Shown here piece by piece: positions 10,733-22,704 of a DNA stretch of 64,000 nucleotides. The position numbers and the translations under genes are program-made. Positions within the stretch are counted from its first letter, which is position 1. Each line of letters opens with the position of its first letter. The DNA comes from Camellia lanceoleosa. Its lineage: Eukaryota > Streptophyta > Magnoliopsida > Ericales > Theaceae. The notes beneath the pieces are model-generated. The model had not been told where the DNA came from. It was given only the letters and a program-made list of their open reading frames with translations, and ran no database searches. The stretch spans positions 188,939,154-189,003,153 of the forward strand of contig CM045762.1 of assembly GCA_025200525.1 (NCBI GenBank), in the 5' to 3' direction.

Positions 10733-13700
10733 TGTAGACGTCCTCGAACGTCCCGTGAGGGAATCCCGTTTTGTTCGTTGGGGTCACTACAATTCAGACT
10801 CAAATGTCACGGTTCTGAATCTAATCCCGCAAAGTGCAATGCGAGACCGATAAATCACCAAAGAGTCTAAATCCGGCAAATCGTTTTGAAAAACAGATTT
10901 TTAGAAAGAAGTGCCAAACATGGATTGCTTTGCCAGATATAGAGTCGCCACCTAAATATTTTTATTTTGGGGGAATTTAGGAAACTCTAACTCGTGCCTA
11001 AGGCCACGTGTTCGTCATCACCAAAGTTGCCTCGGCTCGGGAACTTGGGTACGATTGGGGAAGGTCACTTCGTGAGCACCCCCGCTCGCCCGATCAAAGA
11101 TCGGCCTCTACTAACCATGATATCAAGTTTTGAAAACATTATGTACTCTTATTCCGGTTATTAGCCTAGAATTACTATGTGATGCGCACAGCATACAAGT
11201 ATAGACTGGATTGCCTAATTTGGAACAAAGCATTGCATATCCGTTTATTTTGAAAATGGATTGAAGTTTGCTACTCACAAGTAGGCTAAAACACGGGTTT
11301 CGACGAATTATTCCAATTCAAGCAACCCAACCTTCACCCACAGGCATTCAGGCAGTTATGTCACATAAGCACATAGTCTCATAGTAAGCATGCTATCATG
11401 GCAGTCACTCATACACATGCAAGGATGCTAAAGCATAAACACTTACCGAGTATTCCGAGCCAAAGAAAGAAGCTAATTAGAAAACATGCATGAATCTTAA
11501 CTATGCTGAGATGCCTAATGTAACACATACAAGAATGCAACTAAGATAGGCTCGGCTATTCTAAGATGGCATATGAGATGCTACAATCGATATGTGTATT
11601 CAACTTGGAATTGAAATACAATGCAGTTAGCATGATGCGCTGAGCCTGGTGCATGCAATACAGATGAATGAATGCAAACATGCGAACATATAGATGCTAA
11701 TTGAAACATGCCCTAAAACTAACCATCATAAGCTGGTAAATAAAAGGGAAAAAGACGTGGGGTTGGAAGACATGCATCATACACGCGCATGCTTATTAAA
11801 ACATTGCCCTCTCTCGGAGGGTCCGAATAATAATACACAACCGAATGAATAACGAATTACGGCTAATTATTACATAACCCTAATTAATTAACAAATTAAC
11901 TAAAATAAATAAGCTAGCATGCAAAACAAATGAAATGGACTGCCTCAGCTCTGTTCCAAATGATAGGGATGCATGCATGCTTAAGTCGCCTTGTCGGGAA
12001 ATCCATCGCGATGCCCCGATTTGCCTCTGTTTGCTCGCCCCGAACAACATACAAAGCTCCGGAAAGGCATTGACCGTTTTCTTCTTTGGTTTCCGTTCTT
12101 TAGCAACAGAGAGCAAGAGAGGGGCATGGCAAAGTATTTTCAACATATGTGTGCACGACCACTCTCCCCGTCATTGCATAAGCTCTAGGGAGTGTAATCC
12201 TCGATCCTCATGCCACCAATCACGCATCTCGATGCATGATGGCCGATGATTCGAATTGCATGACTCAATGTGAAATGGATGCACAAATGAACACAATAAG
12301 GCCTAAACTCTATCATGGATAATCAAGAGTGTCGGCGATCAGGAATCGAAGCACATTTCGTCATTTTGAGTACGAAACATCCCTCGTTTCCCATGTTTGG
12401 ACTAAAACCTACTCCAAACACTATGCAACAACTAGAATGGCATAACATGTAAACACGATGTAATAACTAGCATGCAATCCTAAACGAAATGCAACTAAGA
12501 CATGCAAACATGTAAGGAATGACATGCAAAGGTGCAACTAGCATACGCAATGCTATGAACTACGAATGGCATACACAATGCACATGATGCTATATGGCAT
12601 ACACAACGCACATATAACGATGGATATACACAAAGGCATAATCAAGGCATACACAGTGCGACGATCAAGCATGCGGCAACATGGACATGACATACACAAT
12701 GCAAGATGGACTTAAACTAAAATGAATGGGCCTCAGCCACACTCAAATCAGTGGCCATACATGATGAAACTAGGCAACAAAAAACACACGCAAACATGCA
12801 TAATGCGAGGGACCAAACCTAAGGCACCAAATGTAACTCTACCAAAGCATGGCAAGGGATGAAATATGGCATACAATCATACATTTTCCAGCTCTGAAAT
12901 GACATGCAAGATGGTCCTAAATCATGTAAACACTTCACACAATGCATACTAGATGGCCTGGATACCGAAACTAGTGAAGTGGATTACACTATAGACATGC
13001 AAAGCAATACTCAAATGGCCAAATTAGCCCCAAACAGTCCCTATACAGGTCCAAGACAGTGGGAAATGGTCTAAAATGATGGCTCGAAAGGCATGGAAAT
13101 GAAGCTCATGTAATGGCCCATAAATGAGGTATTTAAGCACGACTCTCAAACACATTTAAAAAGTGGAAAACATGGGAATATGGCACAAGTATAGGCTTTG
13201 AAATGACATGCTCAATGATCCCAAAACATGAAAACATCACCATTCAAGCATGCAAGAAGCTTCAAAACTCAAAGCTAGGCATGGGCATTACACTACAAGC
13301 ATGCATAGCAAGTATCATTCAACCATGAGGCCCAAAACCAGAGCTAAGGCAGTCCAAAACATGCACAAAATTAGTTTAAGGCATGGCCAAAAAGTGCTAG
13401 AATCAAAGGCCAAAATAGTATGCAATGTAAGCTAGTAAAGAGGATTTGCACTACAAGCATGTGAGGCAATCAAGAGGCCACTAAACTAGAAAAATTTAGA
13501 GGTATGACATGCCGAATAAAGCCCAAAAACCCACTGAAACATGGTCTATGCATGCAAGAATGATAGGCTCCTTTGATAGGCTATAAAGAGAATTGTTCTA
13601 CACATGCAAGATGGACACCCAAAATGGAAAAATGGGCTCTGGACAGAGCCTGCAGGTCCCAAAACCCAACAAAAATGGCCTGAAACAAGGCTTGGAAACA

Positions 13701-14219
13701 TGCAAATAAGGGCTCCTTTATTAGGCCAAATATGTTAGGAAACAAAACAAGGGGAGAGAGGGTCACCCCTTTCTCATTTTGGCACTCAAAATAGCATGCT
13801 AGCCACTGAAAATCCGCTGGATTTCAGTGGCTAGAAGGCCAAACAAAGGTCAATGCAAAGGCCCCAAGGCATGGCTCAAAATAAGATGAAATGAAGCATG
13901 CAAAAGGGGTAGATGACCCCCAACATAAAAATGGTCTTAAACAAACATGTTAAGGACCTCAAAATAAGACTTTTTTCAGTTTATGACAAAGCCCAAATAT
14001 CCTTGAAAGTATAGCTAAAAGATGAAGCAAAATAAAGACCAAAAGAGGGAATAAGGTGTTACCCTTGAAGCTCAAGCACTCCAGCAGCTCCTGGACCAAA
14101 ACAGCAACTCCTTAACCTCTAAAAACAAGCTCCAAGGTGCTTAGGTTGATGTTGGAGGTGTTAGGCCAAGAGGTGGTATGAAATAGGCCAAGAACAAGGG
14201 ACTTTTGGAGCTCAAATGT

Positions 14220-14257
<38 letters not shown>

Positions 14258-15184
14258 GTATGTATAAGCCTTAGACCAAAATTATGAACCTTTGCTAATG
14301 AGGGAGAGGGTCTCTCTTATAGCCAAAGAGGTCTAAAGCTTCCCCAAGAAGCTAAAAAACAAGTTTGAAGATCCTCTATACACGTGTATGGAGGATCCCT
14401 TTTATGCTTTCCAGTTGGCACGGCTGGCACACACTCACAGAGACAGAACTGAGGGAAGCTGGCCAACCAATTCAAAAAGGTCAAGGTGGTTGGCAGCCTC
14501 CCAGGGTGGTCTCCAAGCTGAAAGCAAGCTAGTGGTAGGGTGGAGACCAGTCAAATGTGGCTCAAAAATCAAGGAGACCAACTTCCTGACAAGAAAATCG
14601 GCCGGCAGGAGAGAAGGTGGTCTCCAAGAGAAAAGGTGGTCTCCCACCCTTGTACCACCTTCCAAACAATGAAAATAGCGTCCATGCCAAAAACGAACCA
14701 AGACGGATGCAAAACGAGAGTTCGGGGGCAGCCGGGAGCCCCGAAAACTGGCTGTTAAGCAACGAAAGTGGCGCACGACCACGAAGGTGGTCTCCCGGGC
14801 CACAGTGTCCCTTTAGAGAGAGAAAACAAGGTGTGTGCCAAAAACCGGAGCAAACGGAGAAAGTTAAGCGGTCCCAAATCGAGGCGCATGACCGACGGCT
14901 CCGAAAATCGGAAACTGGTCTCCAAACAGGAACAGTGGTCTACGACCACAAAAAGTAGCCTACAGCCACTGAGAGATGGTCTACGAGACCTTTCCCTCCT
15001 TTCGGGAATAGAAAATAAGATCTGGTTCGCAAACTGAGGTAAAGTACAAAAGAGTCCCGAAGTCCGGAGGCAAGGCTCTCAGCCGGGACTTCGTAACCTC
15101 AGAACGAGCACATCATGCACAATCACCGAGCGCTCAATTGATGACGTCTGAGTCTTAAGGCTGGTCAAAAATGGGGTGTCTAAA
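10733..15184 (-). repeat. 3' LTR (full length, 4.45 kb) of the inner giant-LTR element
   Basis: On the plus strand it begins TGTAGACGTCC and ends GGGGTGTCTAAA (expected TACA). It aligns with the solo LTR 27096-31423 in reverse and with 22705-24424 directly, except that the latter lacks the part equivalent to 12371-15107. The sequence is rich in short CATGCAA/GCATG words. It contains a strong hairpin at 13799-13834, a GA run at about 14228-14253, and a TATA-like CTTATA (minus-strand TATAAG) at 14316-14321. The small reading frames inside are not conserved with the solo LTR, so I call no gene here. Confidence 0.88.
13799..13834. other. hairpin inside the giant LTR
   Basis: Arms CTAGCCACTGAAAATCC and GGATTTCAGTGGCTAG face each other across a GCT loop and differ only by one extra A. 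The solo LTR keeps an equivalent hairpin at about 28023-28054, although the surrounding sequence has diverged. Confidence 0.7.
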
Positions 15185-15199
15185 GTTGCCCCTCTTTGA
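15185..15199 (-). other. polypurine tract of the inner element
   Basis: On the minus strand this reads TCAAAGAGGGGCAAC, directly next to the 3' LTR. It is the plus-strand primer for reverse transcription and fixes the element's orientation. Confidence 0.75.
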
Positions 15200-15494
15200 C
15201 AGAACTCGAAAGTCATAACAATGACGGGAGTGAATGTCAAAGTCCAGAGACGATCCATTTTTGACAAGGCCGAAGACTTAGACAAACAGGCGAGATAAAC
15301 AAAGAGATGTGCCCGCAGGCAGGGGCAAAATGCAAAACGACATGCACAAAGCCGAACGTAACTCATGATCATGCAAAGTAGCAAACTGTAATGAAGCAAA
15401 TATTCACAATAAATGCAACAGTTTTAAGCAAGAATGCAAATCGAACTGCATTACATGCAGAAAGGGTGTAAGAGACTTACCGCAATTCTCACTG

Positions 15495-16680
15495 CGAATA
15501 CAGTGTGCATGTGTGATAGATACACAAAGTGAGCATAGTGTGATTAGATACACAAAGTGAAGCGAGTGTGATGGATACACTATATGAGGCAAAGTGTGAT
15601 GGATACACAAGATGAGCGTGTGATAGATACACAAAGGGTGAACACAAAGTGTGATGGATGCACTAAGTGAACAAAGTGTGATGGATACACAAAAGGTGAA
15701 CATGAAGTGTGATAGATGCACTGAGTGAACAAAATATGATAGATACACTAAAAATGAGCACAAAGTGTGATAGATGCACTATGTGAACAGAGTATGATAG
15801 ATACACTAAAAATGAACACAAAGTGTGATAGATGCACTATGTGAACGAGTGTGATGGATACACAATAGGTGAACTCGAAGTGTGATAGATGCACTATGTG
15901 AACAAGTGTGATGGATACACAATAGGTGAACACGAAGTATGATAGATGCACTAAGTGATCAGAGTATGATAGATACACTAAAAATGAACACAAAGTGTGA
16001 TAGATGCACTATGTGAACAAGTGTGATGGATACGCTAAAAATGAACACAAAGTGTGATAGATGCATTATGTGAACAAAGTATGATAGATACACTAAAAAT
16101 GAACACAAAGTGTGATAGATACACTATGTGAACAGAGTATGATAGATACACTAAAGGTGAACACAAAGTGTGATAGATGCACTAAGTGAACAAGTGTGAT
16201 GGATACACAATAGGTGAACACGAAGTGTGATAGATGCACTAAGTGAACAGAGTATGATAGATAGACTAAAAATGAACACAAAGTATGATAGATGCACTAT
16301 GTGAACAAGTGTGATGGATACACTAAAAATGAACACAAAGTGTGATAGATGCACTGAGTGAACAAGTATGATAGATACACTAAAGGTGAACACAAAGTGT
16401 GATAGATACACTGAGTGAACAAGTATGATAGATACACTAAAGGTATGAAGTGTGATTGATACACTGAATGAATGAAGTGAATGAAGTGTGATTGATACAC
16501 TAAATGAATGAAGTGAGTGAAGTGTGATTGATACACTAAATGAATGAAGTGTGATTGATATACTAAATGAAGGAAGTGAAGTGTGATTGATACACTAAAT
16601 GAATGAAGTGAGTGAAGTGTGATTGATACACTAAAGTAAATGAAGTGCGATGGATACACTAAGGTGAATGACCTTGAACG
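15495..16680 (-). repeat. tandem array (about 28-bp unit, about 40 copies) in the 3' region of the inner element
   Basis: Repeats of GTGTGATRGATRCACTAARTGAAC and variants alternate as dimers of about 56 bp across most of the array. Toward the right end they become GTGTGATTGATACACTAAATGAATGAA. Each unit has a small dyad, AGTGT...ACACT, around GATRGAT. Long minus-strand reading frames rich in SITLVHIVHLSHF come only from the repeat. Tandem arrays just upstream of the 3' LTR are a known property of Tat/Ogre elements. Confidence 0.9.
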
Positions 16681-19600
16681 GAACTTTTTTGAACGAACCG
16701 TACCTACAATATCGCCTGGTTGCGCCAATTTCAAATGAACCGTACATACAATATCGTGCATGAATAAGAAAGAAACTTGATAGGTACAATGCAATACAAT
16801 GCATGATGTTTAAGGAATGCAATAGACAAACCTAGCGGCATTTTAGAAAGCACCTCATGGGGTGAGTGGCGATGAACCGCTCTACTCTGACGGGGATCTC
16901 CCCTCGTGCTCTTCAAACACTTACCTTCAACTTACAGTACCAAGGCTTTGAAACTGACAAGGGTTCTTTACGTAGAACACTTTGGATGCTGCCTTTCTTC
17001 CTAATCATATTCACAACTTTCCCTATTCTCCAACGGGGTGACAGACTAGGTTGGTTCAGTATCCAGAATTGAGGTGTATACACGCTATCTCAACCTATGG
17101 GGCTTCCATACAGATTTCAAGCCGAGGACACGCCTCTAGGTATTTAAACCAGACTTTAGTCTCGGAAATCCTGAATCTTTGCATTCTAGGCAACAGCCAT
17201 TCGAACTCCAGTTTCCACCATCGTAGTTGGTCTCCTAGGAACTCATTGCGAACACAGCCAAGATGCTTCTGGCAGGGAATGGTACTTAGGGAGAGCACTT
17301 TTGATCGCCATTCTGGCTTGAAGTAGACTTGATCTTGAGCTTGAGGTAGAGGCACACTCATACTTCGGAGCATTGGCAAGACCTGAAGAGGTACACACAG
17401 AATGCAATCTCGGAACTTACTGAAGTTGAAACAAACTCAGATACCCAACATTTTCCCTTTTTTCTTTTGCTTTGCAGTCTAGAACCTATATAGCTTCAAA
17501 TAGGTCCTGGTTTTACTGTTCCCGTATGACCTGGGTTGAACCCTGCGGTTTTACGAAAGAACGAATCTTGTTTTGCACAGATGTGGAGAACGGCACGGCA
17601 CTCGGAGTGCAAAACAATTTATTTTTGAAATTGAGAGATGAGTTCTTGACCGGGGTATTGAGCCTACGACTGAACACAGCGCACTACGACTCAACAACGG
17701 AAAACAAAAAGGTAAACAACTTAAACACATCGAGTAACACTCGAAACGACTCAAAACAAGAATCGAGATGAAACAAAAAGACACGACACTCAGACATGCA
17801 CAGGGAGCCTATTTCTCTAGGTATTGTTTCCCACCCTTTCTCATTTGTGATTCTCACATCACTCGGTCCTCAGGCTCTGTTTTTTTTTTTTTTTTTTTTT
17901 TTCTGAAAAAGCCCTTTTCCTCACTTTTTCTCTCAGCGCACATCTCTCTATTCTTCAATCTCTCATTTTTTATCCCTCCCCTGGGTGGTTGATGGATAAA
18001 TAAGAAGTTGCGGGCTCTTGTCCCTAGCATTCTGCTAGATTCTCTTTCTTCTGCTCACAACAATGAACTTCCCCCACTTAGGGGTTATGATGCGGCTGGA
18101 TATGCAGCAGATCTGCAATTGACATTGGTTGACGATGCTCTACTGGGAGTTTGGACGTGATTAGATTTGTCCAGATGAGGGAATGGAATATCCTGCTCCA
18201 TTCCAATTCGTGTTTCGCACATAGCTTGATACCTCGCTGCTTGGAGGATGAGAGAACTTTCTGCCTTTTTCTGTTAGCTTCCGCTCTGCCCTTCTTGGCG
18301 ACTAGGGTGCTCTTTTCTGGTAAGTATGTTGACAATAGGGAAAAGACATAACACCTGACTTAACTATGCCCCTAGTTCATTATTTTGACCATTTTTTTTT
18401 TGTTTTTGACATTCTGTTAAAACAATTTTGACCAACATGAGAGTTAGATTAACATGCTTGTTCGATTTTCTGATTTGAAATCATGCAAGTCAAGCTATGA
18501 GCATTGAAAATTTTTCTTTTTGGGTTCAAGATGTGGTCCAGTTTTGGAAAAAATAGAATAATTTTCGAGAGAATTAGTCAACCTCATTAAAAATTCTCAA
18601 AAACTATTCTTGCAAATGGCCACTGCTCGACCAACGTAGGATTTACTCTTGAAATGGACAACCTCAGATCCAAAACAATGGAAAATTTCCCCTTGTCTGA
18701 ACGGCACTGCATGGCAACAAAAAGTTGCCCCTTGTTTGAATAGTACCGCAACACTGCATGGCAACGGAAAGTTGCCCCTAGTCTGAATAGCACCGCAGCA
18801 CATGGCAACCAGTCCTCACAGTGACAATTACGACCAAATTCTCGGATACAGAGAAGACAAAGATGACCAGAACCATCACATGGACACAGTCGAATTTGAA
18901 GTGTTTTACGGCTAGACTTCAGAATGAAGTTGCCTACGTATCCCAAAGATGGGAATCAAGCCTTACGTAGTTCGGGGTTTAAGGTACACTCGGGTATTAA
19001 CCTCTCCTTTTACGCTCTAACTTTTCCCAAGGCCGCCCTTCCGGGTTTTCAACCTTGCGAGCTCTGTTTTTATTGCTTTCTTTTTCTTTTTTTTTTCATT
19101 TTTCTTTTTTTTTTTTTTTTTTTCAATCTTTGCATTTTTTCTTTTTCTTCTTTTTTGCTTGCTCTAACTTTTGCCTGGGTCACCCTTTCGGGTTTTCGGC
19201 CCAGCGAGGCTCTGAAGGGTAAAAGTGTAGCTTTGTCCATGTCAAATGGTTTCGAGATCCTGAAGTCGTCTGAATCTAGGAGAATGGCTGTTGTTCGCTG
19301 ACGATGCAGGAGTCCATCCAATGGGGGGGGCTGAATTTGCCCCTAGTGTTGTGGATAGGAACTTGGTTGTCCTTCAGTAATACTTTCTTCTTTCCCCCTT
19401 TTGGGATTTGGCATAGTCTTCCCTGGTTTGCAGGAATGACTCATCTTTGACTCTTCGAGCGCATTTGACATTTTTGCCCCTAGTTCAAGAGCTGCTTCAA
19501 ATCTGGCCACACAGGCCTTACATTGTAGTTCACGGTTGAACATTCTGAATCTAAGTTCAATTGTTTGAAAGTAAGGGGGTCGATTTTTGAGGCTGAGAGT

Positions 19601-20388
19601 GATCCTAAGCTGCACAATCTCAAGAGCAATTCTACACAGGTCTTCGCAAGACGGCGCAAAACATTTTTTTAAATCTTTTAAGAAAGTGACAAATCGCTCG
19701 CACTGAAGACAGTGTAGAACCAATCTGGATCAAGCCAGGATCCTTCTCAGTACTCACATTAACAAGCATGATCTCAATCATTTAGGGCTTACCACACGCC
19801 TCTCTTTGTTTCAATTGATCAAATTTTTTGCAAATCCCGAGGAATTCCTTCCTTTTTGTTTTCATCACAATGTTTAAAAAGTTTTGCAAAGCTCAGGTCA
19901 ATGTAATGATTTCAAAGCACAGAAGAGCAGGTGAAAAGTACTGTCGTCTCATTCACGTTTGCTGGCACAATAGGCTCAAAGTAGAAACAAGCACAAAAGC
20001 ATGAAAACCACAGCTGTTTCAATTAGATCTACTGGTGTAACTGGCTCCCCGGCAGAAATAGACTCAAAAGAAAGCGAAAAGACAAACACAAAACAAAATT
20101 GTGATATCCGAGGTAACGCCCCCAGGATCACCCGACTCTAACAAAACAGGACTGACTCGATACAACAAGACAGACCCAGCTGACTCAGTATGAAAAGACT
20201 GACTCTATACAATGGGACGGACTCTAAATGACATAACAAAACTGACTCAATACCCAAGTCAGAAAGTATAAAAACCAGCATTCAGAAATGCTCAAAACAG
20301 TGCATGTCGTACGCCACATCCAGAGTAAACTGAGTGCCGCCCGTAGGTGGTTCATCCCCTGATCACATATTCGTACTATCCCTCAAAT
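16681..20388 (-). other. noncoding 3' region of the inner element
   Basis: About 3.7 kb lies between gag and the tandem array without a supported gene. It holds three near-tandem copies of a GCATGGCAAC...AGTTGCCCCT block (about 18705-18810). It also holds a duplicated block of about 55 bp, each copy with GCTCTAACTTTT and CGGGTTTTC (about 19013-19066 and 19160-19215), separated by a T-rich run. T homopolymers lie at 17880-17902 and 19080-19140. A minus-strand frame at 19343-19723 (126 codons) may be a decayed remnant, but I recognise no family in it. Confidence 0.6.
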
Positions 20389-21994
20389 TCACTGATCCAG
20401 TGGCGATAGACTTTGCTGAGCTGGTGCGGCGATAACCTTGTTGTCAAACAGATCTTGTACATCATGGCAAAGACGAAAGCAACTGTCAGTGTCATGACCG
20501 ATTTGTTGATGGTAGGCACAGTATTTAGTCTGGTCATGCTTTGGAGGGATAGGATCGGGTAGAGGTCGTTGTTCCAACGGTTTCAGGTATCTTTTTCGGA
20601 GTAACGCCTCTAGAGCCTTTGACAAAGGCATATAAAGTGGGGTAAAAACACTCTTGACTCGAGGTGGATATTTGGTTTTTTGTGAGCTACTTCCAGATGC
20701 ACCGGTGAATGGGGTAGCTGTTTTTGATGTGGTGGTGGTGACCATGCCCACTTCAGAAGATCTTGCAGCTGCATCACCACCGATGGTTGCATTTGAACTG
20801 CGGGAAAACGCCCTCTTAGGCTGCTCCTTCTCCTGGTCAATGAGGCCCTGCCTCCTAACATCCTTGATTTGCACCTCAATCTCATGTAAATCTGCAAAGG
20901 TGGGTAGGGGGAGAATGATCATTTTCTGCATAAGCTTGGGCTATAGATTGCGCACAATCATCCAAATCTAATCTTTGTCAGTGGGCCTAGTGGTCATCAT
21001 TGAGGCCTTGGCCCTCCACCGGGTTACGAAGTCAGAAAAATTCTCCTTAGGCTCCTGCCTAGTCGTCTCGAGATCACGGGTTGTGATCTCGATCTGTGTA
21101 TTATAGGAGTACTGAGCGACAAAAGCCTCATCCATCTCATCCCAATTCCTCTTAACATCATTTTCCAGTTTTGCGTACCAGATGGCCGCCACACTTGACA
21201 GGGTCCGGCCGAATAAAGAAAGCTTCTGTAGTCTGGTGAGGCTCATCGGCCTTAATATGTCTGAAAACAGCCGTAAGTGCACCATGGGATCCCCGGACCC
21301 ATCAAAGTGGTCAATATGTGGCATCTTAAATCTGTCTGGCAGCGTCACGGCTGTGTTAGTATACCCATCTTCGATGTCCGGGATGGACTTCACACCTTGA
21401 GATTTCATGAACAGCTTTTCAAGCTTGCTCACTTTTAATGCCGTGGGGTCCACCTTGAATTCAAAGGGAGAATACGGTTGATTGATAGGAGTGGGTGCCT
21501 TGGATAGTTGAGGTAGAATCGGGGGGCGGAGCTGGCCCTGTTGGGATGTCTGTATCCTCCTGGACATTCCGGACATTCGTCGTCTCCCCGGGTATTGGAA
21601 CTCTTGGTGGGGGAGGAGCTTGGTGTGAAGTTGATGCTCCGGCTTGCTGCTGCAGCCGGGTAATTAGCTCTGCCTATTGGGCCATGACGACGGCCTGCTG
21701 TTTGGCAAATTCTACTTGATGAGCAGCATCCTTCTGCATGGTTCTCATGCTTTCTTGGAGTTGACGCATCATCTCCTCCATTCCTGCCATACTGCCCTGA
21801 TGTAACTGATCTATCGGTATATCTGTCTCTATGGTAAAAACAGATATCTCAACCCAATTGCACACAGGTGGGATGGATAATGACTGCTGATCTGAAGACT
21901 GTTGAACTGATGATTTGTGCCTGACTGGCCTTTTTACCCTACTTCTGGCAAAGGAATATTGATTTGCTCTTGAACTGAATCTCTGACCTGACAA
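20389..21994 (-). pseudogene. gag of the inner element (Ogre/Tat type), broken
   Basis: Three collinear minus-strand pieces make one gag of about 535 residues. 21994-21674 is the N-terminal part, with MRQLQESMRTMQKDAAHQVE forming a helical segment, and ends at a TAG. A frameshift then leads to 21576-20968, with the gag core (RFKMPHIDHFDGSGDPMVHL, IWYAKLENDV, DFVTRWRAKASMM). An in-frame stop at 20968-20970 is followed by 20931-20389, which has the zinc-knuckle-like CAYHQQIGHDTDSC. It would coat the element RNA. Three breaks make it inactive, and no pol follows. Confidence 0.87.
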
Positions 21995-22681
21995 AGTCTA
22001 TCGACACAAGTCCAATGAACCTAGGGGATATCGGAGCCTTCTGAAGCTATGGTTCCAAGACTACCCCTACCAAAAGAGAAAACAGACAGCACCTCGGCTT
22101 GATTTCACCAAAACCAAAATGAGCAAAGCTGAATGACTGTGCCCCCCACTGAATTATGTCCCCAAATTATGCCTGTAAACTGATACCCTCAGGTAAAACT
22201 GATTCCCAAATATTGGTGCCCTCAGGCCTGATACCCAGACTTGCAAACTGATATATGCATTCCTGTAGAGGCACACTCTAAAAGCACATAGCAAACAAGT
22301 GAGAGCCAAAACATCCCTATGGATGGGTAGGGTTTCCCTGTCCTATTTTTTCAGGAGCTAGGGTTTCACTATGCACGCAGCGGTTTCAAACAACCTATAA
22401 TCGGGTAAGCAACCTGTCCTAGTTTGGAATGGTCACTATAGATTCTGAATGTGCACTAGGTCGAATGGTCAAAAGGGTGCCCCGGTAAAAATCGGGGTTT
22501 GTGTTCCCATCGTGGCAGAGCCCAAACCGGTCAGCCTTATGGCACGCAGCCTTCGGCAAACCGTTCAGGAATAACAGATGGCAAACACGGTGTCCTAGGC
22601 ACACCAATGCACATGCAATGCAAAGAAACACATAAGTGTAATCAAAACAAGATATCATGAGTTCGAGTCAAGTTCTCCAAA
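21995..22681 (-). other. 5' leader of the inner element
   Basis: About 690 bp lie between the primer-binding site and gag on the minus strand. Long untranslated leaders are usual in this group. A 79-codon frame at 22419-22658 has no recognisable domain and I do not call it. Confidence 0.6.
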
Positions 22682-22699
22682 TCCCCAGCAGAGTCGCCA
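22682..22699 (-). other. primer-binding site of the inner element, tRNA-Arg-like
   Basis: On the minus strand this reads TGGCGACTCTGCTGGGGA, 5 nt after the end of the 5' LTR. It closely resembles the tRNA-Arg-complementary site known from Ogre elements. It proves that the element reads leftward. Confidence 0.8.
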
Positions 22700-22704
22700 G
22701 AAAA

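Noticed and set aside
14388..15037. Overlapping frames of 60-120 codons on both strands in the giant LTR
   Set aside because: They are a result of locally higher GC content. The region has no domain and is missing in the other LTR of the same element.
15404..16794. Several long minus-strand reading frames rich in Ser, Ile, His and Leu
   Set aside because: They arise because the tandem unit contains no stop in those frames. The peptide repeats follow the DNA repeat and have no start or family.
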